From: Trichoderma breve
Lineage: Eukaryota > Ascomycota > Sordariomycetes > Hypocreales > Hypocreaceae
Assembly: GCF_028502605.1 (NCBI RefSeq)
Contig: NC_079236.1
Span: forward strand, 558,001 to 622,000
Direction of reading: 5' to 3'
Length of the DNA: 64,000 bases
In this document: positions 11,936-24,360 of the stretch, one piece after another
Layout: each line of letters starts with the position of its first letter
Numbering within the stretch: position 1 is the first letter of the stretch
The notes under the pieces: model-generated
The model's input: the letters and a program-made list of their open reading frames with translations, nothing else
Told to the model about the DNA's origin: nothing
Databases searched by the model: none
Position numbers and translations under genes: made by a program

Positions 11936-12856
11936 TCAGAAGACCAAACGTTTCGCCGCCTGATGAGTGACAGATTGTAATCTAAATCGAAGCAGCGCCG
12001 CAATCGGCGCAACCAACCATGTCGTCTGCGCCCAACCGTTTCCACCTTTTGGTTCTTGAGCATATCTATCTGTGAATTGCAAGATGAGCCTGGCAATCTT
12101 TGCTAACTGTTCCACGCTGCCTTGGCTGTTGTGTGAAGATGAGGGCCTTGGCCAATTGGATATGTCCTTCTCGGTACTAGGTGTGGTCGTAGTGCTGGCT
12201 GATAGATCTGGAATTGCTGTAGCCTGGGCTGCGTGGCAGTGGTGAACCGTGTCCATGAGAGAAATACATGCGCAAGCCACGAGCAGCGCTACACCTGGCT
12301 TCTCGGAACATGGACAGACCAATATGGTCAATAGTCGTTGGCACGCATCTGTGGTTGCTGAGTTGACGTTTGTTAGTCCAGGCTGCCTTCTCGCAATATC
12401 TAGTTGTTCCAGTATGGATATCGCAACTCTAGTACAGTCCTCCCTTGTGTCATGGATGGGAACGGGAACTTGGCGAGACAAGGATTCAGCCGGTTGTTGT
12501 TGCTGGTGTTGTTCATTAATCTGGTTATGTCTTTCGGATTGCATGACAAGTAATGTTGCAGTGTCGAGGCTCATATCAACACTTTGATCGGAATTTTCCA
12601 CAGAAGTTATGGAGGTTTCCACTGTTATTTCTGGGCATTGCTGCTGGCTCTTCTCCCGTACGCGATGTGGTCGGCCCGCACGTCGTGCTGGACTGTAGGA
12701 GCACTGCTGATTTAGCGCGGTGCAGCGAGCACACGTGGGTTTCTGTTTGTTGCATCGTAATTTAGATGCTGAACATGGATCGCAAGAGTCTTTGAGCTTG
12801 CGATTTGGAGTGCAATTGGTGTAAGAGGAAGCCATTCTTGATGCTGCTGTATTCAA
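11936..12856 (-). CDS. AflR-type Zn2Cys6 transcription factor, probable cluster regulator
   Basis: A 306-residue protein in one exon. Residues about 24-51 form a zinc cluster CxxCSASKLRC-x6-CxxC-x6-C, followed by RRAGRPHR, the arrangement and basic tail seen in AflR-like regulators of polyketide clusters. The middle is rich in Gln and Ser; the C-terminal part (ILEQLD, LLVACACISLMDTV) resembles the AflR regulatory region, and the protein ends shortly after it. The start may be either Met 1 (12856) or Met 8. It is convergent with the MFS gene and at the end of the PKS block, so pathway-specific activation is the obvious proposal. At 306 residues it is somewhat shorter than many AflR proteins, so a missed 3' exon is possible. 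Confidence 0.85.
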   Translation of the reverse strand: MNTAASRMASSYTNCTPNRKLKDSCDPCSASKLRCNKQKPTCARCTALNQQCSYSPARRAGRPHRVREKSQQQCPEITVETSITSVENSDQSVDMSLDTATLLVMQSERHNQINEQHQQQQPAESLSRQVPVPIHDTREDCTRVAISILEQLDIARRQPGLTNVNSATTDACQRLLTILVCPCSEKPGVALLVACACISLMDTVHHCHAAQATAIPDLSASTTTTPSTEKDISNWPRPSSSHNSQGSVEQLAKIARLILQFTDRYAQEPKGGNGWAQTTWLVAPIAALLRFRLQSVTHQAAKRLVF

Positions 12857-14707
12857 GATTGACAGAAGTTAAATGTGAAGTGTAAAGTTTTACTTTGGAT
12901 CTGTCTCGTCTAACTGCAGTTACGCAGATAATTAGCCTAGCACTCTAACTTATCAATGATGTACTGTAGTGCACACTTGAGCATTTGGAATATTATGCTG
13001 CATTGCCGTCCTTCAGGCTCTAGGCACCATATGAATAGAAGCTGATAGGAATCTCACAGGAATCGGCTGTGCGCCCCCACAAGTCGGCATTCCATTAGTC
13101 GGGGGATTCGAAGGAATAGCTGAAACGAGAGCCAACTCCAACACGCAGTCGTCATTGCAATGCAGCAGAGCTTTTGGCTGATGATCTTGTTGGATGCGGC
13201 CAGGATTCAGCTCCTTCTCATGCCGTTGGTTTAGTTTGTTGTTGGCCAGGACTTCGTATACCTCGCTCCATTCAATATTGAGACAAGCGAGACACTGCCC
13301 CGCGCAAGCCAAAGCTGACACTGCCATATCCGAATCGACGATGCAGACAAAGTGGCTGATCCAGCCAATTGAGGGAAGCAGATTGTCCCCCGTAATATTC
13401 AGCTGGGATGGTTACATATTTTGGACCATGATTATGGGTAAGACGGCAAAAATGGGTCCGATCTACATTTAGCTCGCGTAGCAAGAGTTCCTGGATAGCC
13501 ACGAGTATCATGCATCGGGTGCGGTTTAATCACCTTAAAGGAAGTCGTTGAGCCAACTCTCCCTTGTTTCCATATATATACTCCGCCCTTTATGAAAAGC
13601 GAGGACATAATCTGTATCCTCCTTGCTGCTGTTAGTACCTGACTTTCCCCCCCTTCAACCGATGCTGTTATCCGTCATCTAGACAACGAAAGTGAATTGG
13701 CCCTGTCATCAATAACTACAATCTACGTATATACGCTTCATGATATGCGGGGTAATTAATTATAAGGTGCCCAAGACATGTACGCATCCGATCAAACGCC
13801 CTGTCGATCGGAAAATCATCGCCCAGTCTTTCACTAAGTCGGAGTCAATCTGCGCGCACCAAGGTCCATGAAGGCGGCCCCTCATGGAATTGCTTCCAGA
13901 ACAGCATATTTTATTTATGAAGAAGATTTCATGTGAACGAAGGAATGGTCTGCTCACATCCTTACTCTGCTGCTTAGTTTAGGAGCCATGTGTTATGCAA
14001 ATCAGCCATTCGCGTATATGGTAGTACAACTGTTGGTTAAGCTCACGCCGTTAGCTGGAGCTAGCCTCGCGTAGAGAGCCGGCTTGAGCAGGTCTCAAGC
14101 ATGTGAAGACTGCATGTAGTCTGGTGTACGATGCACTGTTACGCTACCGGTCAGACTACCTACACGTATGCACAGGTCTCTTTCCCAGGTGTAACGCTGT
14201 TAGTACCACGGCGCACAATGAAAACAAAAGCAGAAAAGGTCATGCGGCTTATAATTTGCAAGAAAAGCGTTTCGCTGTTCTAGACCTCCAAACATGTGGG
14301 ACTGGTCTTTAGCACGGCTGCAAGATCTCTAGGAAGATGGAATGACTAGCATTGGAATAGCAAATCGCGTGTCTGGCAGCCCTCAGCTGAATGCTTTGAC
14401 GAAGCTATCACCTGAGATTAAGATCCAATTCAGCTAGAACATTGAATTGGGACAATATCACAAGCCAAAGCTTGTGGAAACAGCAGTGGAAATTCCCGCA
14501 CTGTGTTTGAGAAATATTGCGGATATTTCAATGGTCCTGTTACATTCGGCTCAGGATCCACAAAAGAGCAGACAATCATGAAGAAATCCGAGTTTAGATT
14601 AGGAAATCTCCCTATACGCGTTTAAGTCTGCGGAGTCCCCAAATCTCTGCTTGCTTTACGAAAGGGCCTGATCACATCGGGCAAGTTGCCCGACATTCGT
14701 GTCAGTT
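12857..14707. other. Gene-poor spacer between PKS cluster and amine/GABA block
   Basis: About 1.85 kb without a convincing gene. Two overlapping minus-strand frames at 13013-13511 lack homology I recognise and show no clear start or splice signals, so I leave them out. This is a plausible boundary of the polyketide cluster. Confidence 0.5.
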
Positions 14708-16801
14708 CTAGTCTTCTTCCAATACTGCATGAGTGTTGTGTATAGGCCCCTTGAACCAAGTATGCGCGTATAAGAAATAATACAGGAGTGCACCTCCCCA
14801 CACCGTCCCATTGACAACTGAAGAATAGTTCATGACGGTTGCTTCCTCGATATTAGCATAAGACTATCCGATGACTGACAGAGGGAGAGAGGAGAAGGAA
14901 AAGGGTCATCTTACGGTCAGGATTTGGTCCTTCTGTCGGGAACATGCACAAAATAGTAGCAAATGCCAAGTAAATCAGCGCCACGACGGCAATTACAACG
15001 CTGAGTCGTTTTCCAGTGTAGAAGGGTCCAGGGCGGAACTTCTCTTGGCCCCAGAGAATGCGACATAGAATTGGAATTGCCCAGGCAACATTGTTACCGG
15101 CTGCTGCTAACGAAAAGAGAGCATTGGCAGCAGCGTTATTGATCAATGATAACAAACCAAGGATCACAGCTACAATGCAGGATGCCCACACTGTTCTTAA
15201 CGGCTGGTATCCAAATGATTTGCTTATCTTCCGGAGGTATTGGGAAAAAGGCAAGCCGCCGTCGCGGGAAAAGGCCCAGGTTTGCCTAGAGGCCGCAACA
15301 ACCTAGCAGGATAAGCCACGGTAAGCATGTATTTCTTTGAGGATATAATTATTGAGAACAGGGATATGATGATGTAAGTGGACGTACAATACTTAAGCCC
15401 ATAAAATACTGCAAAATTGATATGGCAGACATAAACCCCAAAGTCCCATGTTTACCCAGCGCATTATAGTATATCTGCGGTCAATAGTTAGTTAAGTTTC
15501 GTTATTAGACTAGCAAACGGAGAAGCTGTTGATATCCTTTAATGTATACATACCTGAGCAACAGGCTGTTCAAAGGGGGTGCTAAGTATGGCGCCGAAAT
15601 CGCTACCAGCACAAGCAGCTAGTATCGAATTTACAAAGAAGCCCAAGATCCAACAGCATCCGATTGATGCTATTATTCCGATAGGAACAGCTTTGGTGGG
15701 GTTTTTAGCCTCTTCACTCATGTGTACGCAAGAGTCAAAGGCACCGATCGTCCAAATAGGACACAGCCATGATAGCATAAATGCCCAGCCTGTCGGCCAC
15801 GTAGTTTCGTTTTCAGAAAGTCCAAAGACAACACTTGCTGAGTTAATTGGCACGTCTTTAATGCGCATACTCACTGGCAAAGCAATAACTGTTGCCACAA
15901 TTAGCGCGAAATTGGCAGCGACAAACCAAGTTTGAAGATGATGCATAATCCGTGCAGCAAAGGTTGCAAGAAGACCATGCGAAAGAACGGTCGCGACAAA
16001 TATGGCATAAAGGTATCCGCGTTTTGGAGACCACTCTCCATCACTGCTGATAGTACCCAAGGATACGATGAAGGATGCGAAGCCGTCTAAAACTGATGTT
16101 AGTACATATCCTTGTATGAAGAGAGCAATGATATACAGTCTATTGAGCAAATGCCGCCAATTAGCCCAATTGTATTGCTGTACCCAACAAGGAAGCACAG
16201 AGGATTTTTATATCGGTCGGCAGCGAAGTGATGTGTCCACCAGTATAGCCCGCCAGAGGTCGGTAACGAGGAGCCGAGTTCAGCCTGCTCGGATTAGTTT
16301 ATACTCTCGACGCAGACAAGCAACAGAATCAATAAACTCACAATAGCTAACCCTACGACAAAGATGAAGGCACTTGCGGAGAACCATCCCTAGAGTAGTC
16401 AGCATCTTAGTATGGATATCGAAATGTCCATCAGAGTCCACTTACCCACACCATTCCAACGGGGCCTGCAGGAACATTGAACCATAGCGTCGCTGAGATG
16501 GATGGGAGTAGGCCCATAATACTAAATGCTATGGCGAACACCTGTATACTGGAATAGTGACGCTGCAGCTCCTGTTTGTAACCAATATTTGCTATCTTAG
16601 GTGTTAGATGGCCTTGCAGATTACACAACATCGTACGACGAGCATCATGTTTCCCCACAAAATGAACGCACCTAACTGCTGCGTGTCTGCAGCACTGGCG
16701 AGGGCAGGGTCATAACTGATGGATTTTTCGGCATCTGGAAGTTGATTTTCCAGCTCCACGGCGATGCCTTCAACAGCCGCGCCGTCGTTGTGGGGTGCCA
16801 T
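14708..16801 (-). CDS. Amino acid/choline/GABA permease (ACT family, Uga4/Hnm1-like)
   Basis: Multi-exon transporter of the fungal APC superfamily. The early motif GYKQEL-RHYSSIQVFAIAFSIMGLLPS is diagnostic of GABA/choline permeases, followed by PTSGGLYWWTHHFAADRYKN, GFASFIVSLGTIS and NPTKAVP. The later part is AFSRDGGLPFSQYLRKI and, near the end, NYSSVVNGTVWGGALLYYF. Roughly twelve hydrophobic segments are visible. At least seven introns join in frame, one giving SIDYGFA, another NPDPTVMNY. The start at 16801 (MAPHNDGAA) is preferred; an in-frame ATG at 16918 would add 39 residues. Beside an SSADH-like dehydrogenase, uptake of GABA or a related amine is the likely role. Substrates within this family cannot be read from sequence. 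Confidence 0.9.
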
Positions 16802-17520
16802 TGCTTGTTGCAAAGTGCTACTCTTGGCTGCAACTGTATCTCGCTGAAATTGGTAGTTGCAATGAGTGAAGAAAAAGTTGATAAGTTGCTGGAATTTAGT
16901 AGGCGTTGCTGCCAGCATATTTATCTACAATTTTTATTCGCCATGTAGTACACGTATCTACACGATCTGGCTCAGCATTCAGTGCCGGGAGATAAGAATC
17001 TTGACAGCTGAGTTAAGGCTCCGGGTGACCCCGGAGCTCCACAGGGGGCGAACTGCGGGGGGATGTTGGGGAAAAAAGGGGGCGTTTCTTAGACCGGGGA
17101 CCGATAACTCTTCCAAGTTTAGTGCTCGGCGGTTGGGTATTCTAGATGCACGGCGGCTGGAATGGGGCGGTTGGAGAAGATGGAGGGGTCGGCGGTTAGG
17201 GCGCAAGAGTCTCTTGGCCTCTTGTGAGCTGGGTTCGATAGCATTGGCGGTTATTTGGGCCTTTGTGCTTGATGCCATATGTGCAAATACCATTAGATAG
17301 TAGAATGGCGAATACGGCAAACTCACGATGGTTCAGGTATATAGATGGACATGAACTCTCTAAAAAAAAAGATGAAGACTCTAGTTATCGGCGAAGCCAC
17401 TGAGATCAATAGGGTTAATCTCCTTAACACAGGCTGAAATACGATAACAGTAACTGAGTTCGATATGGCATCCAAGGTCAGTTCATCGCCTTTGGCAAAG
17501 AAAGGAGAGTTCAAACTAAT
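16802..17520. promoter_or_regulatory. Divergent promoter between permease and aldehyde dehydrogenase
   Basis: The permease (leftward) and the dehydrogenase (rightward) start from this 0.7 kb stretch, an arrangement that would let one regulator drive uptake and catabolism together. The G-rich run near 17040-17090 is striking but unassigned. Confidence 0.55.
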
Positions 17521-19230
17521 ATGCTAAAACTAAAGCTCAAAAACAAGAGTTTGTTCAAGGAAGCTTGTTTTGTCAATGGCGACTTCATTTCAGCCAAAGC
17601 GGGCAACGTCTTCACTGTTACTGGTAATAACTGGTGGGAAAAGAATATCCGTTCCAGAATATTCACTAATGATTTCTTAATTACACCATGTACAGATCCT
17701 GCAACTCAGAAGATTATCGGCAAATGTCCAGAGTTTTCTCAAGCCGATACCGAGAAAGCCATCGAGGCCGCAGCTTCAGCTTTTCCCGCCTTCAAAACCT
17801 TGACAGGCCGCGAGAGAGCCCGGTTATTGCGAAAATGGCTTCAGTTAATCATTGATAACATCGATGACCTCGCCTTTTTGTTGACATTGGAAAATGGTAA
17901 AACAATAGCAGAAGCAAAGGGAGAAATTAATTTTGCTGCAAGCTTCGTGGAATATTACAGCGAGGAAGCAGTCCGTATCTATGGAGATACTATTCCAGCT
18001 TCTGTGGATGGAAAGAAGATTCTGACTTTGAAGGAACCCGTTGGTGTCTGTGCATTAATCACTCCGTAAGCATATTATTCCCCTTGGAAAACAACTGGAA
18101 ACCCACCGACTCTAATAAACTACTGCAGATGGAATTTCCCCTCCGCTATGATCACTCGAAAAGCGGCACCTGCCCTTGCTGCAGGTTGCACGGTCATCAT
18201 CAAGGCCCCTGGAGAGACTCCATTCAGTGGATTGGCTCTCGCTGAGTTGGCTAGACAGGCTGGCTTTCCCAAAGGCGTCATCAACGTCATCACAGCTTTG
18301 GATAACACCGTTGAGGTGGGCAATACTCTAACGCACTCCCCGCTGGTACAGAAAGTTTCATTCACTGGATCAACCGCAGTTGGAAAGCTTTTAATGGAGC
18401 AAGCCTCTTCAACGATGAAGAGGGTCAGTTTTGAGCTTGGAGGAAATGCACCCTTGATTGTTTTCAATGACGCAGATGTGGATCAAGCGGTTGAAGAAGC
18501 AATCTCCAGCAAATTTAGAAGTTCAGGGCAATCATGCGTCTGTGCAAATAGGCTGTATGTGCACGAGAGCATTCACGACGAATTCGTCCGTAAATATGCA
18601 GCGGTTGTGCGGCGATTCAAAGTGGGCTCCGGATTAGACGACTCCGTTTCTCACGGTCCATTGATCCATGAGCGTGCAGCCCAAAAGGTTCATTCTCACG
18701 TTCTCGATGCTGTTGGGAAAGGGGCAAAGGTCATCGTGGGAGGCGCCCTGGTCCCGAGTCTCGGCCAGAGCTTCTATTTGCCTACCGTCTTAACTGGTAT
18801 GAAAGCCAATATGCTGCTTGCTCAAGAAGAGACATTTGGGCCTGTTGCTGGGATATTTTCGTTCAATTCTGACCAGCAAGTCGTTTCTCTTGCGAATGAT
18901 TCTGATGTAGGCCTTGCCGCCTACTTATTCGGGAAGGATGTTTCCCGACTCTGGAGAGTGGCGGAGGCATTGCAAGTGGGAATGGTAGGGATCAACACTG
19001 GCATCATCAGCGATAATGCCGCCCCGTAAGTCATCTATACCACCTTCTCCTCTCTTTTCTACTTAATCCTGCTGTCCGCCCTTTTAACTAACAATTGTGA
19101 TTACAGGTGGACGGGAGTCAAACAAAGCGGAATTGGCAGAGAAGGAGGAAAATATGGTATAGAAGAATACCTTGCAACTAAAACGATCACACTGGGTGGT
19201 TTGGGAAGCCACTTGAAGTCTAGGATTTGA
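17521..19230 (+). CDS. Succinate-semialdehyde dehydrogenase-like aldehyde dehydrogenase
   Basis: NAD(P)-dependent ALDH superfamily enzyme that would oxidise succinate semialdehyde (or a related aminoaldehyde) to the acid. Visible marks are WNFPSAM and [10 protein letters not shown] in the cofactor fold, FTGSTAVGK, the general base Glu in FELGGNAP and the nucleophile Cys in [10 protein letters not shown], then EETFGPV and the C-terminal [10 protein letters not shown]. Introns at about 17624-17695, 18066-18128 and 19026-19106 restore VFTVTDPATQ, ITPWNFP and [11 protein letters not shown]. Length and motif order are those of SSADH. It is divergent from a GABA-type permease, which supports GABA degradation. 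Confidence 0.93.
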
Positions 19231-19746
19231 CTACGGATTAGATAGTTACTGATGCCTCGTCACGGGGGGCGTACTACTTTGCTCTATGCATGTCAAATAA
19301 GGATATACAGTATTGATCGTTGTCCAAGGTTCTAATTCCGGACCCAACCTTTAATAGGTGATGTGTGTGCCATTGGTCGTTAGTAACTTCAAGGAAATGT
19401 GGCTGGTTGTTAATAATCGATTCAAACCTGATCGAGATGCGGGGAGAGCTGCTAACCAAGTGTCAAAGTCCTCCGTGATAACGCTGCCGCCACGTTAGTG
19501 CTATTAAAGTCCGCGGATAAAGGTCTAGCTCGACTAGGTTCTTCAAACATGCAGGACCTTATTACTCCTTATCTTCTTGGTGGCCCCCGATTTGTTTCGA
19601 CGTCCCCCGGTCGCGGTACCGGCGGTTGGATGTGCATATATTGAGTGGACTCCCTTGCCCTCCCTTGCCCATTACCATCATCGAACCGCCGTATCCGCTG
19701 AACACTCCAAAGTTCTGATATTCTACACCAAGCAATTGGAGACAGG
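19231..19746. other. Spacer with promoter of the Zn2Cys6 gene
   Basis: No gene. A short duplicated run CCCTTGCCCTCCCTTGCCC lies at about 19652-19670. Confidence 0.5.
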
Positions 19747-21440
19747 ATGGACGATGAGAATATAGAACAGCTGCCCGTACAGAAGCAAAAACATCGCCGC
19801 TACCGGACTGGATGCTTCACATGCCGCCAAAGGTCTGCTCGATAATCCTGTCGCACAATGAGATCTGGCATCAAGGAACATGTTGCTAACCAAACTCTAG
19901 AAAAAAACGGTGTGATGAAGCTTTCAGCCCCGTAACCAATCGGTGTGGGAATTGCTCCCGGCTTGGCTTAACTTGCCGCGTTGCCCGGACTCGTCTTGAA
20001 ACGGTAGAGCAGGGCGGTCTTATCCGTGAGCAAATCCGTGATGGCGTCAACTCTACCTCGGACCTATCAGCTCCTACACCTCCTTTGCAATCTCCGAGTG
20101 ACAAAGCGGGCTTGCCATTAGCCGAGGATCTGGGTCTGACCAAGCTTGTCGATGACGAAGATTTATCGGGTCATGGACCTGTTCTTGCTCGGGGGAAAAC
20201 CCCCAGAGACTCGCAGACGGTGGATGAGATCGAGATACTATCTCCGAAAACCGATGCAGGTCATGAAAGCCCGGCTCACTTCTCCTTCTTCCCATACGTG
20301 CTGGAGCAAGGACAGTCGTCCCACATAGACTACTATCGAAGTAATGTAATCTCAGCTACTTCCATCATCTTGGATGAGGATACGGGCCTTCATCAGTTGA
20401 TTCCAAAGGCGTTTAGCGCCAAACACCTGATGAGCGCTTTGCTTGCCTATTCCATGGCACACCGAGCACAAATACCTGGCGACGTAGCTTTGGCTGAATC
20501 TTATCGTCAGCAAGCTACTACGCAATATGGAAAGGCGATCATAGCCCTTCGATCGGCCTTGAGCCGCAAAGACGATGACTTTGAAAGTCTCATCACATCT
20601 ACTCTTCTTCTTGCGGCAACTGAGACTACCATGGGCGGAGTATCAGACTGGTATAACCACTGCATAGGAGCAAATCAGCTTGTGCGGGCCTTTACGACGA
20701 ACATTAATGTGGAACATGTCGCGTATCATCGGTTTCTCATCCGCTATCTTATGTATCACGACGTTCTTGGCGCGGTTACCATGCGCCAGGCCCCTATCCT
20801 CGACTCATCGTTCTACAAGCGAGAGATTACGGGACTGGCTTCTGACTCTACGCATCCTATGGTGGGTGCAAACGCCAAAATATTATCTCTGATGGCCAAA
20901 GTGTGCCAACTACATGAAGAGGCTATGAAAGAGAGGGCCAAGTCAGAGGAAGATGGTCTTAACCTTGCGCTGATTTATGGCAATGGCGCGGACATTGAGC
21001 AACGACTGATATCTTTCAAGCTTCCTCCATCTCTCCCGCTTCTATTATGCTTCGTTACGGAGGCATATCGCAGCTCTGCGTTGCTCTATCTATACCAAGT
21101 ATTGGATGAAATTGAAGGTAATTCAATGCAAAGCGGCTTTTTGGAGGAAAAATGCGAGCATCATCTGTGCAGCCTGAAGCAGCACATTGCACGCGTGCCT
21201 CTCTCGTCCGCGCCGGCTTCCGCGCTTTTATTTCCATTGTTCATGGCGGGTACCTGCGTAAAACGGCCGGAAGATAAAGAATTCGTGCGTTCAAAGCTAC
21301 TGGATCTGTACCAAGTGGTTCGTTTTGCGAATATTCTAAGCGCATTGGAAGCCCTGGAGGTGTTTTGGGAATATCCAAGGAGCGCCCTTGGGTGGCAGCA
21401 ATTGCTGCGAGATCGGGGTTGGAATCTGGCGCTTACATAG
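19747..21440 (+). CDS. Zn2Cys6 transcription factor with fungal-specific regulatory domain
   Basis: The zinc cluster is encoded across an intron (about 19833-19900): after splicing it reads TGCFTCRQRKKRCDEAF, then NRCGNCSRLGLTC, giving CxxC-x6-C-x10-C-xx-C-x6-C. The remaining 450 or so residues (HIDYYRSNVISAT, SALLAYSMAHRAQ, LLLAATETTMGGVSDWYNHC) match the fungal transcription factor domain found in many nutrient regulators, including those of amino acid and GABA use. The start is the ATG at 19747 (MDDENIEQL), which places the zinc motif near residue 23. Located between the SSADH-like gene and the amine oxidase, it is the best candidate regulator of this block. Confidence 0.92.
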
Positions 21441-21688
21441 CGGCTCGGGCGGCTGGAGTACGAAGGTAATCTAGACATGTATATACCTTATCAAAGTTGC
21501 GTATGTAATTGCTGGAATAGAAAGGTCTCATGATCAAAATGAAACATATACATGTAGCTATGCATATATAATTCCCCAGATTCCGTCATTTCGATAACGT
21601 CTATCCAAAGCATCTCATCGACTCCCATTCCAAGTCCACGTACTTATCAAGCCCTCTCTCAATTTACCAATCCCTAGAAATACGCGAC

Positions 21689-24200
21689 ATGGCATCTGCA
21701 TCAAGCTGCTGTCATAACGGCGATGACCGTGGTGGCTCGTCTGAACTACCTGCGCCGGAACAACGCCCGCTGGGATCTATTTTACCAGAGGAGATTAGAC
21801 AGGTCAATCCAAACGAGACTCTAACAGCTCATCCGCACTGGGGCATTCAATACTGACTTGGAGTAAATACAGACATCGTCTCTTATACGGGCGCAGTTCA
21901 CTCCCGGTACTGCCTTTGCGTTTCGAGTGATATCTCTCGTCGAGCCACGAAAGTCGGAGCTGAAGCCGCATCTCGAAGCGCTGCGCCGCGGTATCAGTCG
22001 TCCCGACACACCCTTTCCTGCCAGAATCACCTTTGCACACTATTATGTCGCGGGCCCGAAGGATTTCTACCGAGCCTATGTCGATGTGTCGGGAAATTCG
22101 GCGAAGCTGATAGTCAATGAGAAGCTCGATGCGAAGAGACACGCAATCTCCGATCCGGCAGAGATGATGCGCGCCGAGAAAGCCTGCCTCAATGATCCGC
22201 TCATCGTCAAGCAAATTAGCCAGCTTTCGCTGCCATCGGGTAGCCAAGTCATGATTGATCCGTGGACCTACGCCACAGATGAGAAGCTTGACGTGGAGAA
22301 GAGAACTCTTATTGTAAGATGGACTACCTTACATGACGCAGAGAGAAATACCTCGGCTAACATATTCTCTTTCTTAAGTGCTATTTCTATCTCAAGGGCA
22401 ATGCTTCTGAGGTTGATGCAAACCACTACGCCTATCCACTGGATTTTTACTGTCACTTTGACATGGTCAATCTCAAAGTGGTCAAGCTCTTTCGACTGCC
22501 AAAGAAGGATTTTGAGCACGAAGTCGAAATTAAGCAGAACGAAGTGCAGTCTGCAGCAGCTGCTCCGTGGGGGACAGTGTCTCTTGATCGCCAAAACGAG
22601 TATCATCCAGATTTAAGATCAGGCCCGAAGAAAATCCCAACTCCTCTGCGTGTTGTGCAGCCGGATGGCCCTTCGTTCCGTATTACGGGTAACGTGGTGG
22701 AATGGATGGGTTGGAAGTTCCATGTAGGATTCAACTATGTAAGTTCATGTCACTACGTCTGGCCAATATGCATGTGTCTTACAACAACCACAAACAGCGC
22801 GAAGGCATGACTTTGCATAACATTACCCTCGATGGACGCAATACCTTTTATCGCCTAGCACTCTCAGAGTAAGTCTTTCTCTCAGCTTTCACTCCAATGT
22901 TATATTAACACGGAGCAGAATGTTTGTTCCATATGCCGACCCCAGAGCGCCTTACCATAGAAAGGCTGCCTTCGATCTCGGAAGCAACGGTGCTGGTGTC
23001 TGTGCAAACAATCTTGCACTGGGTTGCGATTGTCTGGGCTTGATCAAATACTTTGATGCTCATCTGACCGACATTAATGGCAATCCTCGGGTGATGAAAA
23101 ACGTCATCTGCTGCCACGAAGTCGACGATGGCTTGCTATGGAAGCACCTCAACTTTAGAACCCAAAAGGCCGCGCTCGTTCGCTCTCGGACTCTCGTTTT
23201 GCAAAGCATTATCACAGTATCGAATTACGAGTACATTCTTGCATTCATCTTTGATACAGCTGGTGCCATTCATTACGAAGTTCGCGCCACCGGAATTGTA
23301 TCTACGGTGCCCATTGGTTTGTGGATGGTCCATGATATAATCGCTCTACTTGATACTGACAACCTTCTACAGAACAAGGAGTCAAATCTAGCGCCCATGG
23401 AACTGTTGTGGCTGATGGTGCAATGGCGCCGTACCACCAGCACTTTTTCAATCTCAGAATTGACCCTGCCATCGACGGCCATGAGAATTCCGTCGTTGTG
23501 GAAGAGACGGTTCCTCTTCCAATCAACGAGGGCAACCCTCAGGGCATAGGATACCACGTGAAGCAGGAAGTGATAGAAAAAGAAGGATTTGCTGATATCG
23601 ACCCTCTGAAAAACCGAGTCTTCAAGATCATCAACCCATCCAGCCGCAACCCCGTCAATGACAAGCCAGTTGCATACGCCGTGGTTCCTTTCAATAGCCA
23701 GGTAAGTTCCCCATGTAACGTCCCATAAGTAGATGGAATGCCGTTTCACGACATCTAATCACATTGCTTATGTAGCTCATACTTGCCAACCCCAACTCAT
23801 TTCACGCACGACGATCCGAATTCGCCCTACACAGCATGTGGTTTACCAAGTACCACGACGACGAGCTTTACGCGTCTGGCGAATGGACAAACCAATCTGC
23901 AGGGGACGAGGGCATATTGACCTGGATCAAGGGCAGGAATGAAGAGATCGACAACGGCGATGTTGTCGTATGGCATACCTTCGGCACTACTCACAACCCT
24001 CGCGTGGAGGTAAGATGATCTGATAGCACTTGGCGGTTTACACTTGTCTAATTTTTTGCTCTTAGGATTGGCCCGTCATGCCTGTTGACAAGCTTCAGGT
24101 CACACTGAAGCCGGTAAACTTCTTCCCGCGCAACCCGGCTATTGACTTGCCCATGAGCACTCAGAAAGATAACGATTCCAAGTTGTACAGCCGAATGTAA
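21689..24200 (+). CDS. Copper/topaquinone amine oxidase
   Basis: Oxidises a primary amine with O2 and water to an aldehyde, ammonia and H2O2. After splicing of about eight introns a full-length protein is obtained. The cofactor-precursor Tyr is in SNYEY, the catalytic-base Asp is in AFDLGSNGAG, and the copper ligands are HQH in PYHQHFFNL and the late His in THNPRVEDWPVMP. An intron at about 23312-23371 is needed to read EQGVKSSAHGTVVADGAMAPYHQH; ignoring it breaks the frame. The first exon, MASASSCCHNG, is short and tentative. No signal peptide is seen, and the C-terminus lacks an obvious peroxisomal tripeptide (it ends YSRM). Physiological substrates in fungi include methylamine, ethylamine and polyamines; which one applies here is open. 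Confidence 0.94.
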
Positions 24201-24360
24201 ATAGTTAAGAGAGGGGAAATCACCGTCTATATAAAATAAAGAAGTACCTGGAAGTTATCGATCCTAATCAGTGAGACACAATTTGCCTCCTAGATATTCA
24301 AGAAGATCATCTCTACATTTATTCTGGCGTGCTGCGAGTTGATTCCAAAAATTAAACTAC

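Noticed and set aside
13013..13511. Overlapping minus-strand ORFs of 104 and 79 codons
   Set aside because: No recognisable domain, unclear start and no convincing splice join to each other.
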